Shown piece after piece: positions 19,478 through 30,378 of a stretch of DNA of 64,000 nucleotides. The first letter of the stretch is position 1; every line of letters starts with the position of its first letter. The position numbers were made by a program, and so were the translations under genes. Location: the NCBI GenBank assembly GCA_031769625.1, contig JAUIMM010000113.1, forward strand, positions 15,410,501 to 15,474,500. The letters are read 5' to 3'. The notes beneath the pieces are model-generated. The model ran no database searches, had not been told where the DNA came from, and saw only the letters and a program-made list of their open reading frames with translations. This DNA comes from Taudactylus pleione. Lineage: Eukaryota; Chordata; Amphibia; Anura; Myobatrachidae.

Positions 19478-20717
19478 TCTTATCCAGATCCGGACCGAAG
19501 AGAACTTCTCCGGTAAACGGCAACGCTTCCAGACCTTTCTTGGAATCTGCGTCCGCCTTCCAGGATCGCAGCCACAAGGTGCGACGAGCAGCTACCGCTG
19601 CTGAAGAAATTCTAGACACCAGAGTACTAATGTCTAGAGCCGCCTCGTTGATGTAGGTGGCCGAATCACGGAGATTGCCAATCAACTCCGCCTGTTCGGC
19701 CGGACAGTCGGATTCAAAAGAAGCCTCTAATGAATCCGCCCAGCGCTCCATCGCTCTGGCAACCCAGCAAATGGCCATAGCCGGCCGTGCTGCCCCCCCT
19801 GCAAGGGAATAAGCGGACTTCAGGCAGATTTCTACCTTGCGGTCCGTAGCATCCTTAAGGGAGGACATGGATGGCATCGGCAATGTGGCACTACGGACAA
19901 GACGGGTCACGTGAGAATCCACCTGTGGAGGGGATTCCCACTTAGCAAAATAATTATCCGCGAACGGATAAGCCACCGCCAGGCGTCTCTGCGGCTGGTA
20001 TCTTTTGCCAGGTTGTTTCCACGCCTCCTCTAAATGGTCCACCAACTGACCCGAAAGAGGAAAGACTGTGGCATCGCCCTTCACATCTTTGAAAAAGGCA
20101 TACTTAGATTTAGCCGCTGGGGGAACTTCGTCCTCAATCACCAAGGCTGTGCGGACCGCCCGAATAAGTCCAGGAATATATACTTTGGACTTAGCATCAG
20201 CGTCCTTAGTATGGAGAGGTTCCTGGTCGTAAGGATCCAGAATCTCCCCATCATCAGACGTCCCTTCGTCATCCTCATAAGGAGCGGACAGAGACGCCAC
20301 CGGCCTTTTATGAGGCCGCATCACAGACTCCCCTTGCAACACATCCGACAAGTGCTGTACAGAACTCGTCAGGGAGTTAACCCACGCTGGCTCCTGAGAA
20401 CCCGGGAGCGGGGAAATAGGGAGACTGTGGGGTACCACCAATTGTCGTGGGAACCCCTGCATGGGTGACGACACCACAGACTGCTGGGACAAACCCATCG
20501 GAGTAAACGCGGGCTGCGGAGCTAACTGGCCCACTAAAGCTGTTAACGCCTGAGCGAAACAAGCCCAGGGCGGCTCCTGTACCGGTGCTGTAACCGTAAT
20601 AGGCCGCGCCATGGACAAACACTGCCGGCAAAGGCCCTCCGCGCTACCCTCCCCCTCCGCTAACGGTACTTTGCATGTGGTACACTGTAGCCGGAGGGGA
20701 AAATCACTTTCAGACAT
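19257..20717 (-). CDS. DIRS Gag-like protein with N-terminal zinc-ribbon-like motif
   Basis: A 486-codon open frame, the first in the element, starting MSESDFPLRLQC and ending PKPDDKPAA. Near the N-terminus is a CX2C-X14-CX2C pattern (Cys 12, 15, 30 and 33) that could bind zinc. This is followed by a Pro/Gln-rich region, an acidic stretch (PYEDDEGTSDDGEI), a helical conserved core (about residues 190-380, including FKDVKGDATVFPL and HVTRLVRSATLP) and a basic Ser/Pro/Arg/Lys tail. By position it is the Gag equivalent, presumably packaging element RNA. DIRS Gag proteins are poorly conserved, so the function rests on position and context. The start is supported by the first ATG after the long leader and by the Cys motif immediately after it. 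Copy 1 carries frameshifts in the same gene. Confidence 0.85.
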   Translation of the reverse strand: MSESDFPLRLQCTTCKVPLAEGEGSAEGLCRQCLSMARPITVTAPVQEPPWACFAQALTALVGQLAPQPAFTPMGLSQQSVVSSPMQGFPRQLVVPHSLPISPLPGSQEPAWVNSLTSSVQHLSDVLQGESVMRPHKRPVASLSAPYEDDEGTSDDGEILDPYDQEPLHTKDADAKSKVYIPGLIRAVRTALVIEDEVPPAAKSKYAFFKDVKGDATVFPLSGQLVDHLEEAWKQPGKRYQPQRRLAVAYPFADNYFAKWESPPQVDSHVTRLVRSATLPMPSMSSLKDATDRKVEICLKSAYSLAGGAARPAMAICWVARAMERWADSLEASFESDCPAEQAELIGNLRDSATYINEAALDISTLVSRISSAAVAARRTLWLRSWKADADSKKGLEALPFTGEVLFGPDLDKIVATLAAAKSACLPSAAAPSGSGPSSFWSSRAQDRPKPQSFPRQAGPKKSVKPRKQAWSTRRPAPKPDDKPAA

Positions 20718-21651
20718 GATGGCACCACGTATGTGACCTCTCTCACCAATTAAGTATTAAATAGGCGAGAGACCACCCTGCAGCACCGCACCGCAAGGGC
20801 TTTAGCAGAAGAACAGGGACAGTAATAAAGCTGACAGTTTAGAGAAGAAAAGTTACAGGCAGCGCTAGCACAGTCACATACAATGCAGAGAAATAACAAT
20901 TCCTGCACTAACAGCGCTGATCACTCAACTACACAGACACAGGGCCTGGTAGGACACAGCGCTGCATACACAGACCTGAGCCACAGCGGAGGAGAGGTAT
21001 GCGGGGGGACCCAGACCACGATGCTTCCGTCCAGCGCTTCCAGCAGCGTTCACCATGCGTTCTGGAGAAGATGGCCGCCGAGGAGCAGAGAGGAGGCTGG
21101 CCTGGGGGAGGAGCGCTGCCACAGGACCAGTCGGCAGCATGCAGAGAGGGCTGTGTGCAGCGGGGGAGGCGCCGGCTGTGAGACAGGGAAGGCGCGCTCC
21201 CCTGGCATGCATTTAACCCCTGGGACGCCGCAGCGCTACCGCTCTGCTGTGGTCCGCTGTCCCAGGGGGTAGTGGAAGCGCAGGTTGGTCGCCTGGCTCC
21301 ACGCTGCAGCCAGTCCCCAGGGAGCCCCCTGCCTGGGGACTTAGGACCATGTGATCAGCGGGGACCCACCGCGGGACCCCGCTGCTTACCTCTGTCCCCC
21401 TTGAATCCGGCCATGGTCCGGAGCATCTGGGGTCACCGCTAGCTGTGACCCCAGACGCCCACCAGCATCCCCGGATCAGTACCGGCGTTCTGGTACCGGC
21501 GGGGTGTAGGGAAGACAGCATGGACGTCAGGACTGACTGTCCATGCTGTTCATCCAGATGTGCAGCCACAGCTGCATGAAGAAAAAGCTTCAGGGGCTCT
21601 TCTAGCCCCCACTCCAACAGGTGCACCCGACTCCGGCCGGGCACCAAACTA
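20718..21651 (-). promoter_or_regulatory. DIRS copy 2 untranslated leader
   Basis: G/C-rich, CpG-containing leader between the upstream terminal repeat and the gag ATG. Long open frames on both strands here lack domains and are compositional. It is expected to carry promoter or leader functions. No TATA box or other defined element is obvious. Confidence 0.5.
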
Positions 21652-21804
21652 AACTGAGGTGCCTTGGCCCGGGGGCGGGGTATAGGAGGGGGACCTAGTG
21701 CATCCTGGGAGGCTGAAAGCTTAACTCTTTGGTGCCCTGCGACTGACGTCACACCTATACCCCAAGGTATCCTGTGGATACCCTATGGACCCTGAAGTAG
21801 AAAA
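21652..21804. repeat. DIRS copy 2 terminal repeat (5' side)
   Basis: Inverted partner of 15866-16055. It ends CCCTGAAGTAGAAAA, the right-hand half of the circle junction recorded in the ICR. Confidence 0.92.
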
Positions 21805-22082
21805 AAGAATGCCCAACATATTGGTGAAATAGATAGGCAGCTAAAAAGAGTAAAGCGGCCTTCTGTACATCATATGACTACAAAATATTAATAGTTTTGT
21901 AGCCCAAAACGGCAGAGGATGTGTCTAATTCAAAGTACCCCAACACTTTTTAGAGCAGCATATGGAAAGACTAGGGAATTACCTAACAATGTAGCCACAG
22001 TAATGTAGGTACAAGGGTAGGACGGTACACAACAGAACATCATGGAATGCCCATAAGCAAAAATGGACCACACATAACTCTA
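21805..22082. other. Intron, nothing recognised
   Basis: No gene or element ends found. Confidence 0.35.
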
Positions 22083-22232
22083 ACAGTGCATGTTTTCCAG
22101 ATTAGCTAACCGGAGCACAGGTGTGTTATTAACACAACAGATCTACAGGTGTTACTAATTATTCCTGAGGATACCTTGAAAATATGCAGGGTTCCATGAG
22201 GACAGAGGTTGAAAAACACTGCTCTAGGTGAT
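22083..22232. mobile_element. hAT-like MITE, partial
   Basis: The text between CAGTGCATGTTTTCCAGATT and GGTTGAAAAACACTG resembles the right half of a widespread frog hAT-type inverted-repeat element (CCATGAGGACAGAGG near the end). The left end and target duplication were not found. Confidence 0.5.
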
Positions 22233-22839
22233 CACAGCAGATCTCATGGAGGATGAAGTGGGGTCAATGTGAAAAATATATCTTTGATGCAGGTGTCCAC
22301 CTTCAGAAAGAGCGCCAACTAACACTTTACTAGGGTTTGATGGGTCTCATTCACAAGCTAAATTGAGTTTACCAATAAATTTGAGATTGAAAAGTCTGGA
22401 AAGAGCAAAAGGAAAAATGTCTTATCTTGCACTTTCTGGGTTAACCAATGAACATGACAATCATTAGGACTCATATGTTAGGGCCTACGAGAGTCATGGT
22501 GGATCGTTTGAATCTGGTTACTTGGTGTGACAAGAGCTCCCATATTTATTCAGTTATAAATACTGCGAGTATGTGATATCAGTCACAGGGAGAGCCATGG
22601 TACGGAACAGATGCCATCCTCAAATAGGGAACAGCTTTATGATGAATTGAAGAACATTTATCAAAATGTATAGGTTCGAATGAAAACAGATTGTGGTACA
22701 ATGAATTATATTGTACACATTCCATGGGGCAATCCACCTCCATAACAGAGACAAGAACCTAGATAAATCTGCACCGCTACATGAGAAAAGTGATAAAATA
22801 CCTTTTTATTATCACACCTTGAATTGAAAGTTAACTCAC

Positions 22840-23077
22840 CTTGTAACAGCTCAATGTTGAGTATAGAGAACCAAGATAGTACCAGGAGGCTCTAATAGGA
22901 CTTTTAGATGGTAAACCATCAACCCCCTGAGAGATGATAACCTTTTGTGTTCCACTAACAACTGAATCAGCATTGCTATTTGCTTTATTCTGAAAATAAG
23001 CAATACCTGTTGCAGGTGTTCCATAGCTCATCTGCTTACTTCCATCAAGCGGTTTCACATGTTTTAGAACCACTGGA
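22840..23077 (-). CDS. Host-gene internal exon, 238 nt
   Basis: Minus-strand exon. It follows a pyrimidine tract ending CTTTATCTTTTTAG and ends at a strong donor AAG/GTGAGT (GT at 22839-22838). Two of the three frames have early stops. The open one starts with one base of a split codon (phase 2) and ends in phase 0. It encodes about 79 residues, beginning PVVLKHVKPLDG and ending SLYSTLSCYK. The start phase matches the end phase of 50788-50954 (AG+T gives Ser), and the end phase matches 11944-12018. Ser/Asn-rich in the middle, with no recognised domain. The open frame continues upstream through the acceptor into intronic repeat, so the acceptor defines the real start. Confidence 0.68.
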
Positions 23078-23429
23078 CTAAAAAGATAAAGGGCAAGATT
23101 CTGAGTTGGGAGAAAAGCAAATAACTGTATGCACCTGTACAAACCATGTTGCTTTGCAAAAGGTGCAAATAAATGTACCACCAACCATCCCGATTTTGCT
23201 GGGACAGTCCCTCTTTTCGGGCAATGGGCTGCAGTGGGGGCCCTGCCGACCCAGCAATGGGCTGCAGTGGGAGGTGTTTGTGGGATGAGTCTGGGGGTAG
23301 CCCAGCAGCTTGGGAAGTGATGGGCACGCCCTCGGAATGTTGAAAATGGGGGAGCTCCGTGAGGACATGCCCCCTTTTCATGAGCGAGCAAGGGTGTGCC
23401 CTATTCCATTCTCACAGATCTTGGGATGT

Positions 23430-23615
23430 ATGCAAAGGCATTTATTATTTTTGCATACAGGGTAAAAACTGTATCTAACCCACAAATGCTAGACAGCTTT
23501 ACTTTCAAAAGTAGTTTAGATTTCAGTTTGGATACGCCCCATCTAATAATTTCTGCACATTTTAAATCTGCAGTGCAGCCTTCAGTGCAACATGGTTTTA
23601 CCAAGAAGCAAACTT
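23430..23615. repeat. Dispersed inverted-repeat element (diverged)
   Basis: It contains CTGCACATTTTAAATCTGCAG and GATTTCAGTTTGGATACGCC, motifs typical of a common frog short element with inverted ends. Only part is clear and no target duplication was found. The family recognition is from memory and unconfirmed. Confidence 0.4.
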
Positions 23616-24053
23616 ACTTGCTAAGAATCAGTCCCTGAGTGTTGTCACATGTAGACAATTTGTGGATTGAAATGGAAGCTGGTGAAGAGCAAAGGGAGAT
23701 TTTGCTCAGTATGTACCAGTGTTTGTAAAAGGCAGGATGGAAAATGAACATGTCCAAACTTCAACTTATGTCAGATTTTTGGGTGGTTAAAAAAATCTCC
23801 TGTAGGGAGTAGTTCTATGACAGAAAGAATAAAAATGTTTGAGGAAATGACCGTCTCACAGACAGTGACTGATTTATGTAAGTTTTAGATAATTTTTGCA
23901 GTAGAAAACTTTGCTAAATTTGTCAAACCTTTGTAAGTTTGTATGGTGGGTAAGAAATACCAGCATTTGAAGAGTCAAAACCAGGTTGGAGTTTATTCTG
24001 AAACAGTCCCTAATTGGCCAGTAGAATTGGAGGAAAAAGAATCTGCAGGTTAT

Positions 24054-24205
24054 ACCCCTTTTCCATTGCCGAAAAGACCCGGGTTATTGCCGTGTCAACC
24101 AGGCTCGCGCCTTAGTGGACAAGGTTCTTAGACATTTCTTCCTAGCTCTCGAGTAGGGTTTTACGTAAGTCCCGGGTACGGTTCAGTGGAAAGAGTCCCT
24201 ATTAG
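24054..24205. mobile_element. Short inverted-repeat element
   Basis: The left end ACCCCTTTTCCATTGCCGAA and the right end GGTTCAGTGGAAAGAGTCCC pair as imperfect inverted repeats around internal CCCGGGT motifs. It is non-coding. Confidence 0.5.
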
Positions 24206-24918
24206 GGTTTTCTGACCCAGGTAACTGCAAAAGTCGCTGATTGGACCTTCCTGGGCGCCGGCTGGTGATGTCATCAGCCAGAGACCCTGAGAGAAGAAAC
24301 GTCCACGCTGGGAGAGGCTGTGTTTTGGAGAGCTGGGCACGTTTGTTTATGCGACTGGAGAATGGACAGTATCTTACAGATAAAGCTATGTGGATTGCTC
24401 TTCAGAAGATGAAATGCATGCATATGGGAACCAGGATTGGTTGGCAAAGCTGCAAGAGCCATCCATTCCGTGGGAGAGCTCTGCAATTTCAGGCACAATC
24501 CTACAGAAGTATCCCAGCACCAAGTACAGAGTCCAATTTGTGGACGCGCCAAGCACAAACAGATCATTTCTGGCAGCGTCACTAGTATGGTTCATAGATA
24601 ATTGTACATACAAACCAATAAAAGGTGTCATTTGCACATTTATTTTGTCTGCATTTACCAATATGCCCAATAATGAACTGATGGATTTGGGGGGGGTCAT
24701 ACAATCTGCGATATCAGAAAGGTAAAAAAATCAAACCAAGTGCACATATCTTAGTGTGTGTTATATTAGCAGATATATACACAATGGTTGATGCATATTC
24801 AAAAAAAAAAAAAAAAATAATGGGTCTCCCAAACCTATCTATTCTCATAAATGCTACAGGGCAAACTAACAAAATAACTTCTAAAACTGCTGTTAAGGAG
24901 CTAGATAATTAGTATTTA
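24206..24918. other. Intron, nothing firm
   Basis: Overlapping open frames at about 24240-24725 look protein-like in places but show no domain or clear splice pair. A run of 17 or so A occurs near 24800. I do not call a gene. Confidence 0.35.
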
Positions 24919-25183
24919 TTTTTTTTTTTTAGTTGAGTAATTTTTTTATTAAGAAATTTTGCATATACAAAACAAGTACATAAAAATAATAAATAAATAA
25001 TAATAAATTTTTTTTTTACCAGCAACATATACAGTTAATAATGACATAAAGAAACAAATTGCTATACAATCACATAAAATATGTGAAATAATATCAAATA
25101 AATTGAACAAGTGGAGATTTGCATATCATTAATATACCAGAAACATTATCCCATCCAGACCTGTTATATAGAACTCAGACAGA

Positions 25184-26659
25184 TTAACTTGGGGAAGCAT
25201 ATCTTGAAACTAGCCAACCGGCCCAAATCTTAGCATATTTAGATTCTGCATTTCGTGTTATATACATATAACGTTCATGTTGCACAGTTAGAGCAACCAA
25301 GGACACCCAAGCCTGGAAGTCAGGACCAATAGGGGCCATCCAAAGTCTTGCTATACAAACTTTAGCTAATACACATAAATTTATCGCACATTGCAATTTA
25401 TATTTATCTAAAATATCATGGTCTATAATCCCAAGGCAACAGAATCTCGGAGTAAGAATAGAATGAGGAATACCGGTAGCAGATACCTCACTGAGGACCC
25501 GACTCCAAAATAATTGCACCTTAGGACATTCCCATAGCAAATGCCAAAAGGTACCAGAGGCTGTACCACACTTTGGGCAAACATCCGAAGCCCTCCCTCC
25601 AAACTTCACCAACCGGGCTGGTGTGAAATAGGTTCTATGAAGTAGAAATAGCTGAATCTGCTGAAACTGAATAGAGGCAGTAGATACACGAGGACAAGCA
25701 AGTGCTCCACTCCACTCGTCATCAGTGAGACCACCCAACTCCAATTCCCAGCACTGTTTCAAATGAGACAAATCAGAAGCATGATGATATGATAACAAAA
25801 ATGAATATAAACAGGAGAGTGTCCGTTTAGGGCCTAAATGTACAAGAAAAGATTTTAAGGGTGAGTGTTGCAATGAGAGAGTCTTACTAGCAAATTGAGT
25901 ATTCAGTGCATGGCGAAGCTGTAAATACCGAAAAAAATAAGTAGATGGGAGTTTAAATTCGTCCACCAGCTGAATAAAAGATTTAAGAATCCCATCTTGA
26001 TACAGCTGATTAATCGTAATAATACCTTTACTACCCCAAATCTCTCTGGCATTAAGAGAAGAAAGTTCTGACAGCTGTCGGGAGCCCCAAAGAGATGTAT
26101 CTGGGTCAATCTCGTTAAATTGTATTAGTGCATGAGCAGCACGCCAAATTCTCAAAGCCTGCAAAACTAAAGGGGGACCGTTACGAGTGAGCGAAGCACA
26201 GAGGAGAGCTTGTAGGGGTGTATGTCCCGCTGACACCTGAGAAACTAACAGAGCCGGAAGGGAGTCAACTGAACTGTCCTGCATCCACAGCCGCAGATGA
26301 GCCAGTTGCGCTGCATAATAATAGTATTGAAAATGGGGAAGTGCTAATCCTCCTGAAGTCCTTGACCTAGTAAGTACATCCAACTTTATTCGAGACCGTT
26401 TATCTAACCAAATCAGGGAAGAAATTATACTGTTCAGTTTCCGAAACAATGATTTAGGAAGATAAATTGGGGCTTGTTGAAAAATATATAAAAACTTAGG
26501 TTGCACTATCATTTTAATTAAATTGACCCGTCCTGTTACTGTCAGGGGAAGTTTGCGCCAGATTTTAATCCTATCTTTCAAATATGAAAACAGAGGCAAA
26601 ATATTCAGACGAGAATAATCCTCCATAATATTAGATACCCAAATATTTAAAGGAGTCAA
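25184..26659 (-). pseudogene. LINE ORF2, C-terminal part (after frameshift)
   Basis: 491 codons continuing ORF2 in another frame after a one-base loss near 26640 (the text around FKYLG in the upstream frame continues here as WVSNIMEDYS). This is the post-RT region. It ends with a C-X2-C-X8-H-X4-C knuckle (Cys about 361, Cys 364, His 373, Cys 378, in DVCPKCGTASG...WHLLWEC), which is typical of L1 ORF2. The knuckle contributes to RNA binding in L1 ORF2 proteins. The same region is recognisable in the plus-strand L1 remnant at 59030-61010. Confidence 0.9.
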
Positions 26660-28922
26660 CCCAACGTAGAGGTAGGGAAATTAATGGGTTAACAGGAAGG
26701 CGTCCTCTAAGGGGGAGAATGGAGGATTTGTCCCAATTAATGGCAAGGCCAGAATAATTACTAAACCTGTCTATCACCTGCAGAACCAGGGGCATAGCAG
26801 TCACGTAGTTCTGGAGGAATAATAGCATGTCATCTGCATATAAAGCTATTGTATCCATCCTGTTACCCAGGGTAAGGCCAGCGATATCAGGATGTGTACG
26901 CAGAAGACACGCCAGTGGCTCAATAGCTAAAGCAAATAGGCTCGGAGACAAGGGACATCCCTGCCTAGTACCTCTGGACAATGCAAATGAGGGCGAAATG
27001 AAACCATTCACAGAGATGCGAGCAGTTGGCCTGTAATACAGCAACTGAACCCATCTCAGAAATACTGGACCCACACCCATACATCTCATGACCTCCCACA
27101 GGAAGGGCCACTCCACTGAATCAAATGCTTTTGCTGCATCTAGAGAGACTACTACAGAGGAGGACCCTCCACTATGAGAAGCCTGGAGATGAGAATAAAG
27201 ACGCCTGATATTAATAGATGTCGACTGTCCCGGCATAAAGCCAGTCTGATCCGGATGTACAATCTTAGCAATAACCTGATTAAGACGGATTGATAGAATT
27301 TTAGCGAGTATTTTTGCATCCGTGGATATTAATGAAATAGGACGGTATGCATCGGGAAATTTAGGGTCCTTCCCAGATTTTGGTATCACAATAATGATGG
27401 CTTCTGACATGGAAGCTGGAAATACACCTTTATCATATAGATTATTAAAGAGTTCTAAAAGTTGCGGTATAAATAGACCAGCATGTTTCTTGTAAACCTC
27501 CAAGGGGATACCATCAGAACCAGGAGACTTACCACCTGGGAAGGAGTTGATAGCAATCTCGACCTCTTCTAGTGTAAGCGGGGCATCTAAAAAGGACCTT
27601 TCCTCACGAGCCAAATGTGGGAGACCAATTGCTGCTACATAAGACATCAGATCAGCTGGAGCGCAAGACAGTCCAGAGCTATAAATATTTTTATAAAAGT
27701 TAAGAAAGGTGTCAGCAATGTCAGAGGTGTTGGAAACCAGGAACCCATCTGCAGTAAATATTTCATGGACAGCTGTGGAGGGACGGTCAGCATGGCCTAA
27801 ATGAGCTAAAAAACTGCCTGTCTTATCTGCAGACATATAGTGGGAATGAGACTGGAACAACAGCCGGCGGGTATTCCTATCAGTAAGATGGGTAGTCCAA
27901 GCAGACTGAGCCGCCAACCATCGGACTCGAGTCTCTTCAAGCCTATTTTGTAAATATTCAGACTCCAGTGAACGGCAAGTATTCTCAAGTTCAACCTCCT
28001 TCTCTCTATAATACTTTTTAAGGTCAGCAACCCGCTTAAGCAAAGTCCCTCGCATAAAGGCTTTAAATGCATCCCAAATTACGTCAATTGGAGCCGAGCC
28101 AGCATTATCAATAAAAAAGCCCCTCCAAGCCGCTTCAAGTTCCGAACCTGCCCCCATCTGCAGAAGCCAGGAGGGATGTAACTTCCATAATATCTGCCCT
28201 CTTGGACCATTCAGGTCCACATTCAATATAAGGGGAGAGTGATCTGATATACCCCTTGTCTTATACTCCGCACCAGATATTTTGGGAATCAAACTAGGGG
28301 AGACTAGAGCCAAATCAATTCTGGAGAACGAGCAATAAGAGGAGGAAAAACAGGAATATTGTTGCGTCCCCGGATGCTTCATCCTCCAGGCATCTACCCA
28401 TCCCAAACCAGCCACAAATTTAGCAAATCCACTCTCACCCCCCACTAGATCAGTCGTATGGACCTCACGCCATTTATCTAAAAGGGGATTCAGATAGTTG
28501 TTAAAATCACCTAAACAGATCACGGGGGTGGCAGGAGACAAAGCAATAAATTCTGCTGCTTTTTTTAACACCTCATATGAGAATGGAGGGGGTATATAAA
28601 CAGCAAGTAAAAAAATAGGGACAGTGTGAACCTTACAATCAAGAAAGACATAGCGCCCATAAGGGTCAATCCTAACAGCGTTACATACAAACGGTACCGA
28701 TTTTTTGATAAGGACAGAGACCCCCCTTGAGGACGAAGTGTGTGAGGCGTGATATGCCCACCCCACCCAGGGACGTTTAAGAGATAAAATCCTGCTTCCA
28801 ATCAAATGAGTCTCAGTAACACAGGAGATGTCAGGATCATATTGTTTAAGCATTTTCAACACTAAGGATCTTTTTATTCTATCAATGAGTCCCCTCACAT
28901 TCCACGTAAGTAGTCGTACCAT
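26631..28922 (-). pseudogene. LINE ORF2, endonuclease and reverse transcriptase part
   Basis: 763 codons. The N-terminal AP-type endonuclease (about residues 1-235) shows LLTWNVRG, the catalytic Glu in CVTETHL, VICLGDFN, SRIDLALVS and the terminal SDHSPL. The RT follows: IIVIPKSGKDP...YRPISL, SLDAAKAFDSVEWPFLW, GTRQGCPLSPSLFAL and the catalytic YADD (about residues 695-698). Together these nick target DNA and prime reverse transcription on it. The frame ends right after FKYLGI, where homologous proteins continue; the rest is in another frame at 26659-25184. A single base deletion is the simplest explanation, so the copy is a pseudogene although both domains are complete. Confidence 0.93.
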
Positions 28923-29505
28923 AATAAAAATAGAAAATATCTAAGGAAATGGGAATAGAGATATAGCAAATTTCCAAGCGAAAAATAAAAAGTGTGTGAT
29001 CTGACAGCCAGCATATACATAGTAGACAGAGAAAAGCAAAAAAATAAAAATAAATAAAAAAAAAACAACAACAAAAAACAAACAAACAAACAAAAAACTT
29101 AACATTCTAAACAAACCTAGCCAACCCCCCTCCCTGTATACCCCTCCGAACCTAGGCATACTTGGATCCCAAAATTGCAACTGCCTAAAACTAAATAACA
29201 TAAACCAATTAAATACCCTACAAGTAACAGGGGCAATGAACAAAAATAGCCACCAATACATGGGAGCTCTCCATTAGATACTGTGACAGTGAAAGCATTC
29301 AACTTTTTGTATATAGAAGATATTACATAGACTACCCTCCTACCCCAAGGCAATCGGGGACCTCCAAGATAAACATACAATAATAGACAAAATACTAGTA
29401 GAGTTTTCGCCTCTGGAATCAAACAGATAGTCATAATCTGAAAAGAAATTACAGATAATGACACAAAGTGGATATTATATCAGAGGTAATTCAATCAGGA
29501 GCTAG

Positions 29506-30378
29506 CTATCCATTGCCCGGGGCATAGCGATCCAGCCAGACAGCCGCCTCACGTGGAGAAGTAAAGAAGTGGGTCTCCCCGTCAGCCACCACACACAACT
29601 TTGAAGGAAATAGCATGGCGTATGAGAGGTTCAAGTCCCGCAGTCTGCGTTTAATGGGAAGAAATTTAGCTCTATCTTTCTGGACCTCTACCGTAAAATC
29701 CGGAAACACTGAAATGCGCACTACGTTTCGTTCCAGCGGACCTTTAGTACGGGCCAGCCGTAGTACAGTGTCCCGATCCTTATAATGCAGGAATTTAGCG
29801 ATGAACGTGCGAGGCGGAGTACCAGGGGGCAGAGGTCTAGATGGAATTCGGTGCGCCCTCTCAACTGCAAATTGAGAAGAAAAGGACTCCCTGCCATAAG
29901 TAGTTGAAAGCCACGTCTCAAGGAAGGATTCAGGCGAGGAACCCTCCTCTTTTTCAGGTAATCCAACGAATCGTATATTGTTGCGACGAAGTCTTCCTTC
30001 CATGTCAGACAGCTTGCTTTGCATAACGGACATCTGTTGACACATATTAGAGACACGTTCCTGTAAAGGGCCATGCGAGTCTTCCAGTGAAGAGATACGA
30101 GTTTCAGCTTCCTCCATGCGCTCACGGATGCGTTGCATATCTTGACGGAGCAAAGAGACGTCACATTGCACCTTTTCAATTTTATCGGATAAATGTTTGC
30201 CATTTACTGTAACGGCATCCAAAACTTGTTGTAAGGAAACTTCAGGAGGTGTCGCATCTGTAGAACCTTGAGAGCCCTCTAATGGTGCATCTTTGGATGC
30301 AGATGGAGGTTGCGGCGTAGTGGAGCGTGCAAACCGCTCCAATTTAGCAGCCGCGGCTGCCTGACCAGTTTTACCCAT
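29506..30378 (-). CDS. LINE ORF1 protein (L1-type RNA chaperone)
   Basis: 290 codons starting MGKTGQAAAA. An Ala/Pro/Ser-rich N-terminus is followed by a heptad-rich coiled coil (about residues 60-130). Next comes the RRM-like start RRNNIRFVGLPE (about 131-142), the ERAHRIP motif, and a C-terminal domain with SYAMLFPSKLCV and FFTSPREAAVWL. This is the Transposase_22 (L1 ORF1p) layout: a trimeric RNA-binding protein that coats element RNA in the cytoplasm. The frame is uninterrupted and about the usual length for the family. It lies 583 nt upstream of ORF2 in the coding direction. Confidence 0.9.
   Translation of the reverse strand: MGKTGQAAAAAKLERFARSTTPQPPSASKDAPLEGSQGSTDATPPEVSLQQVLDAVTVNGKHLSDKIEKVQCDVSLLRQDMQRIRERMEEAETRISSLEDSHGPLQERVSNMCQQMSVMQSKLSDMEGRLRRNNIRFVGLPEKEEGSSPESFLETWLSTTYGRESFSSQFAVERAHRIPSRPLPPGTPPRTFIAKFLHYKDRDTVLRLARTKGPLERNVVRISVFPDFTVEVQKDRAKFLPIKRRLRDLNLSYAMLFPSKLCVVADGETHFFTSPREAAVWLDRYAPGNG

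Larger units (their letters stand above)
15866..21804 (-). mobile_element. DIRS retrotransposon copy 2 (all three frames open)
   Basis: A full-length 5.94-kb DIRS on the minus strand, in the same orientation as copy 1 and about 4 kb away. Inverted terminal repeats lie at 15866-16055 and 21652-21804, and the ICR at 16203-16314. The order in the coding direction is: terminal repeat, G/C-rich leader, gag, RT/RNase H with a C-terminal domain, tyrosine recombinase, ICR, terminal repeat. Gag and RT overlap by 221 nt, and RT and recombinase by 1054 nt. The low divergence from copy 1 and the open frames suggest recent activity of the family. The RT of this copy has two substitutions in a conserved block, so its own activity is doubtful. 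No target duplication is seen. Confidence 0.96.

Noticed and set aside
24241..24725. Plus-strand open frames that look protein-like
   Set aside because: Overlapping frames on both strands, no clear splice pair, no recognised domain, and next to an inverted-repeat element.
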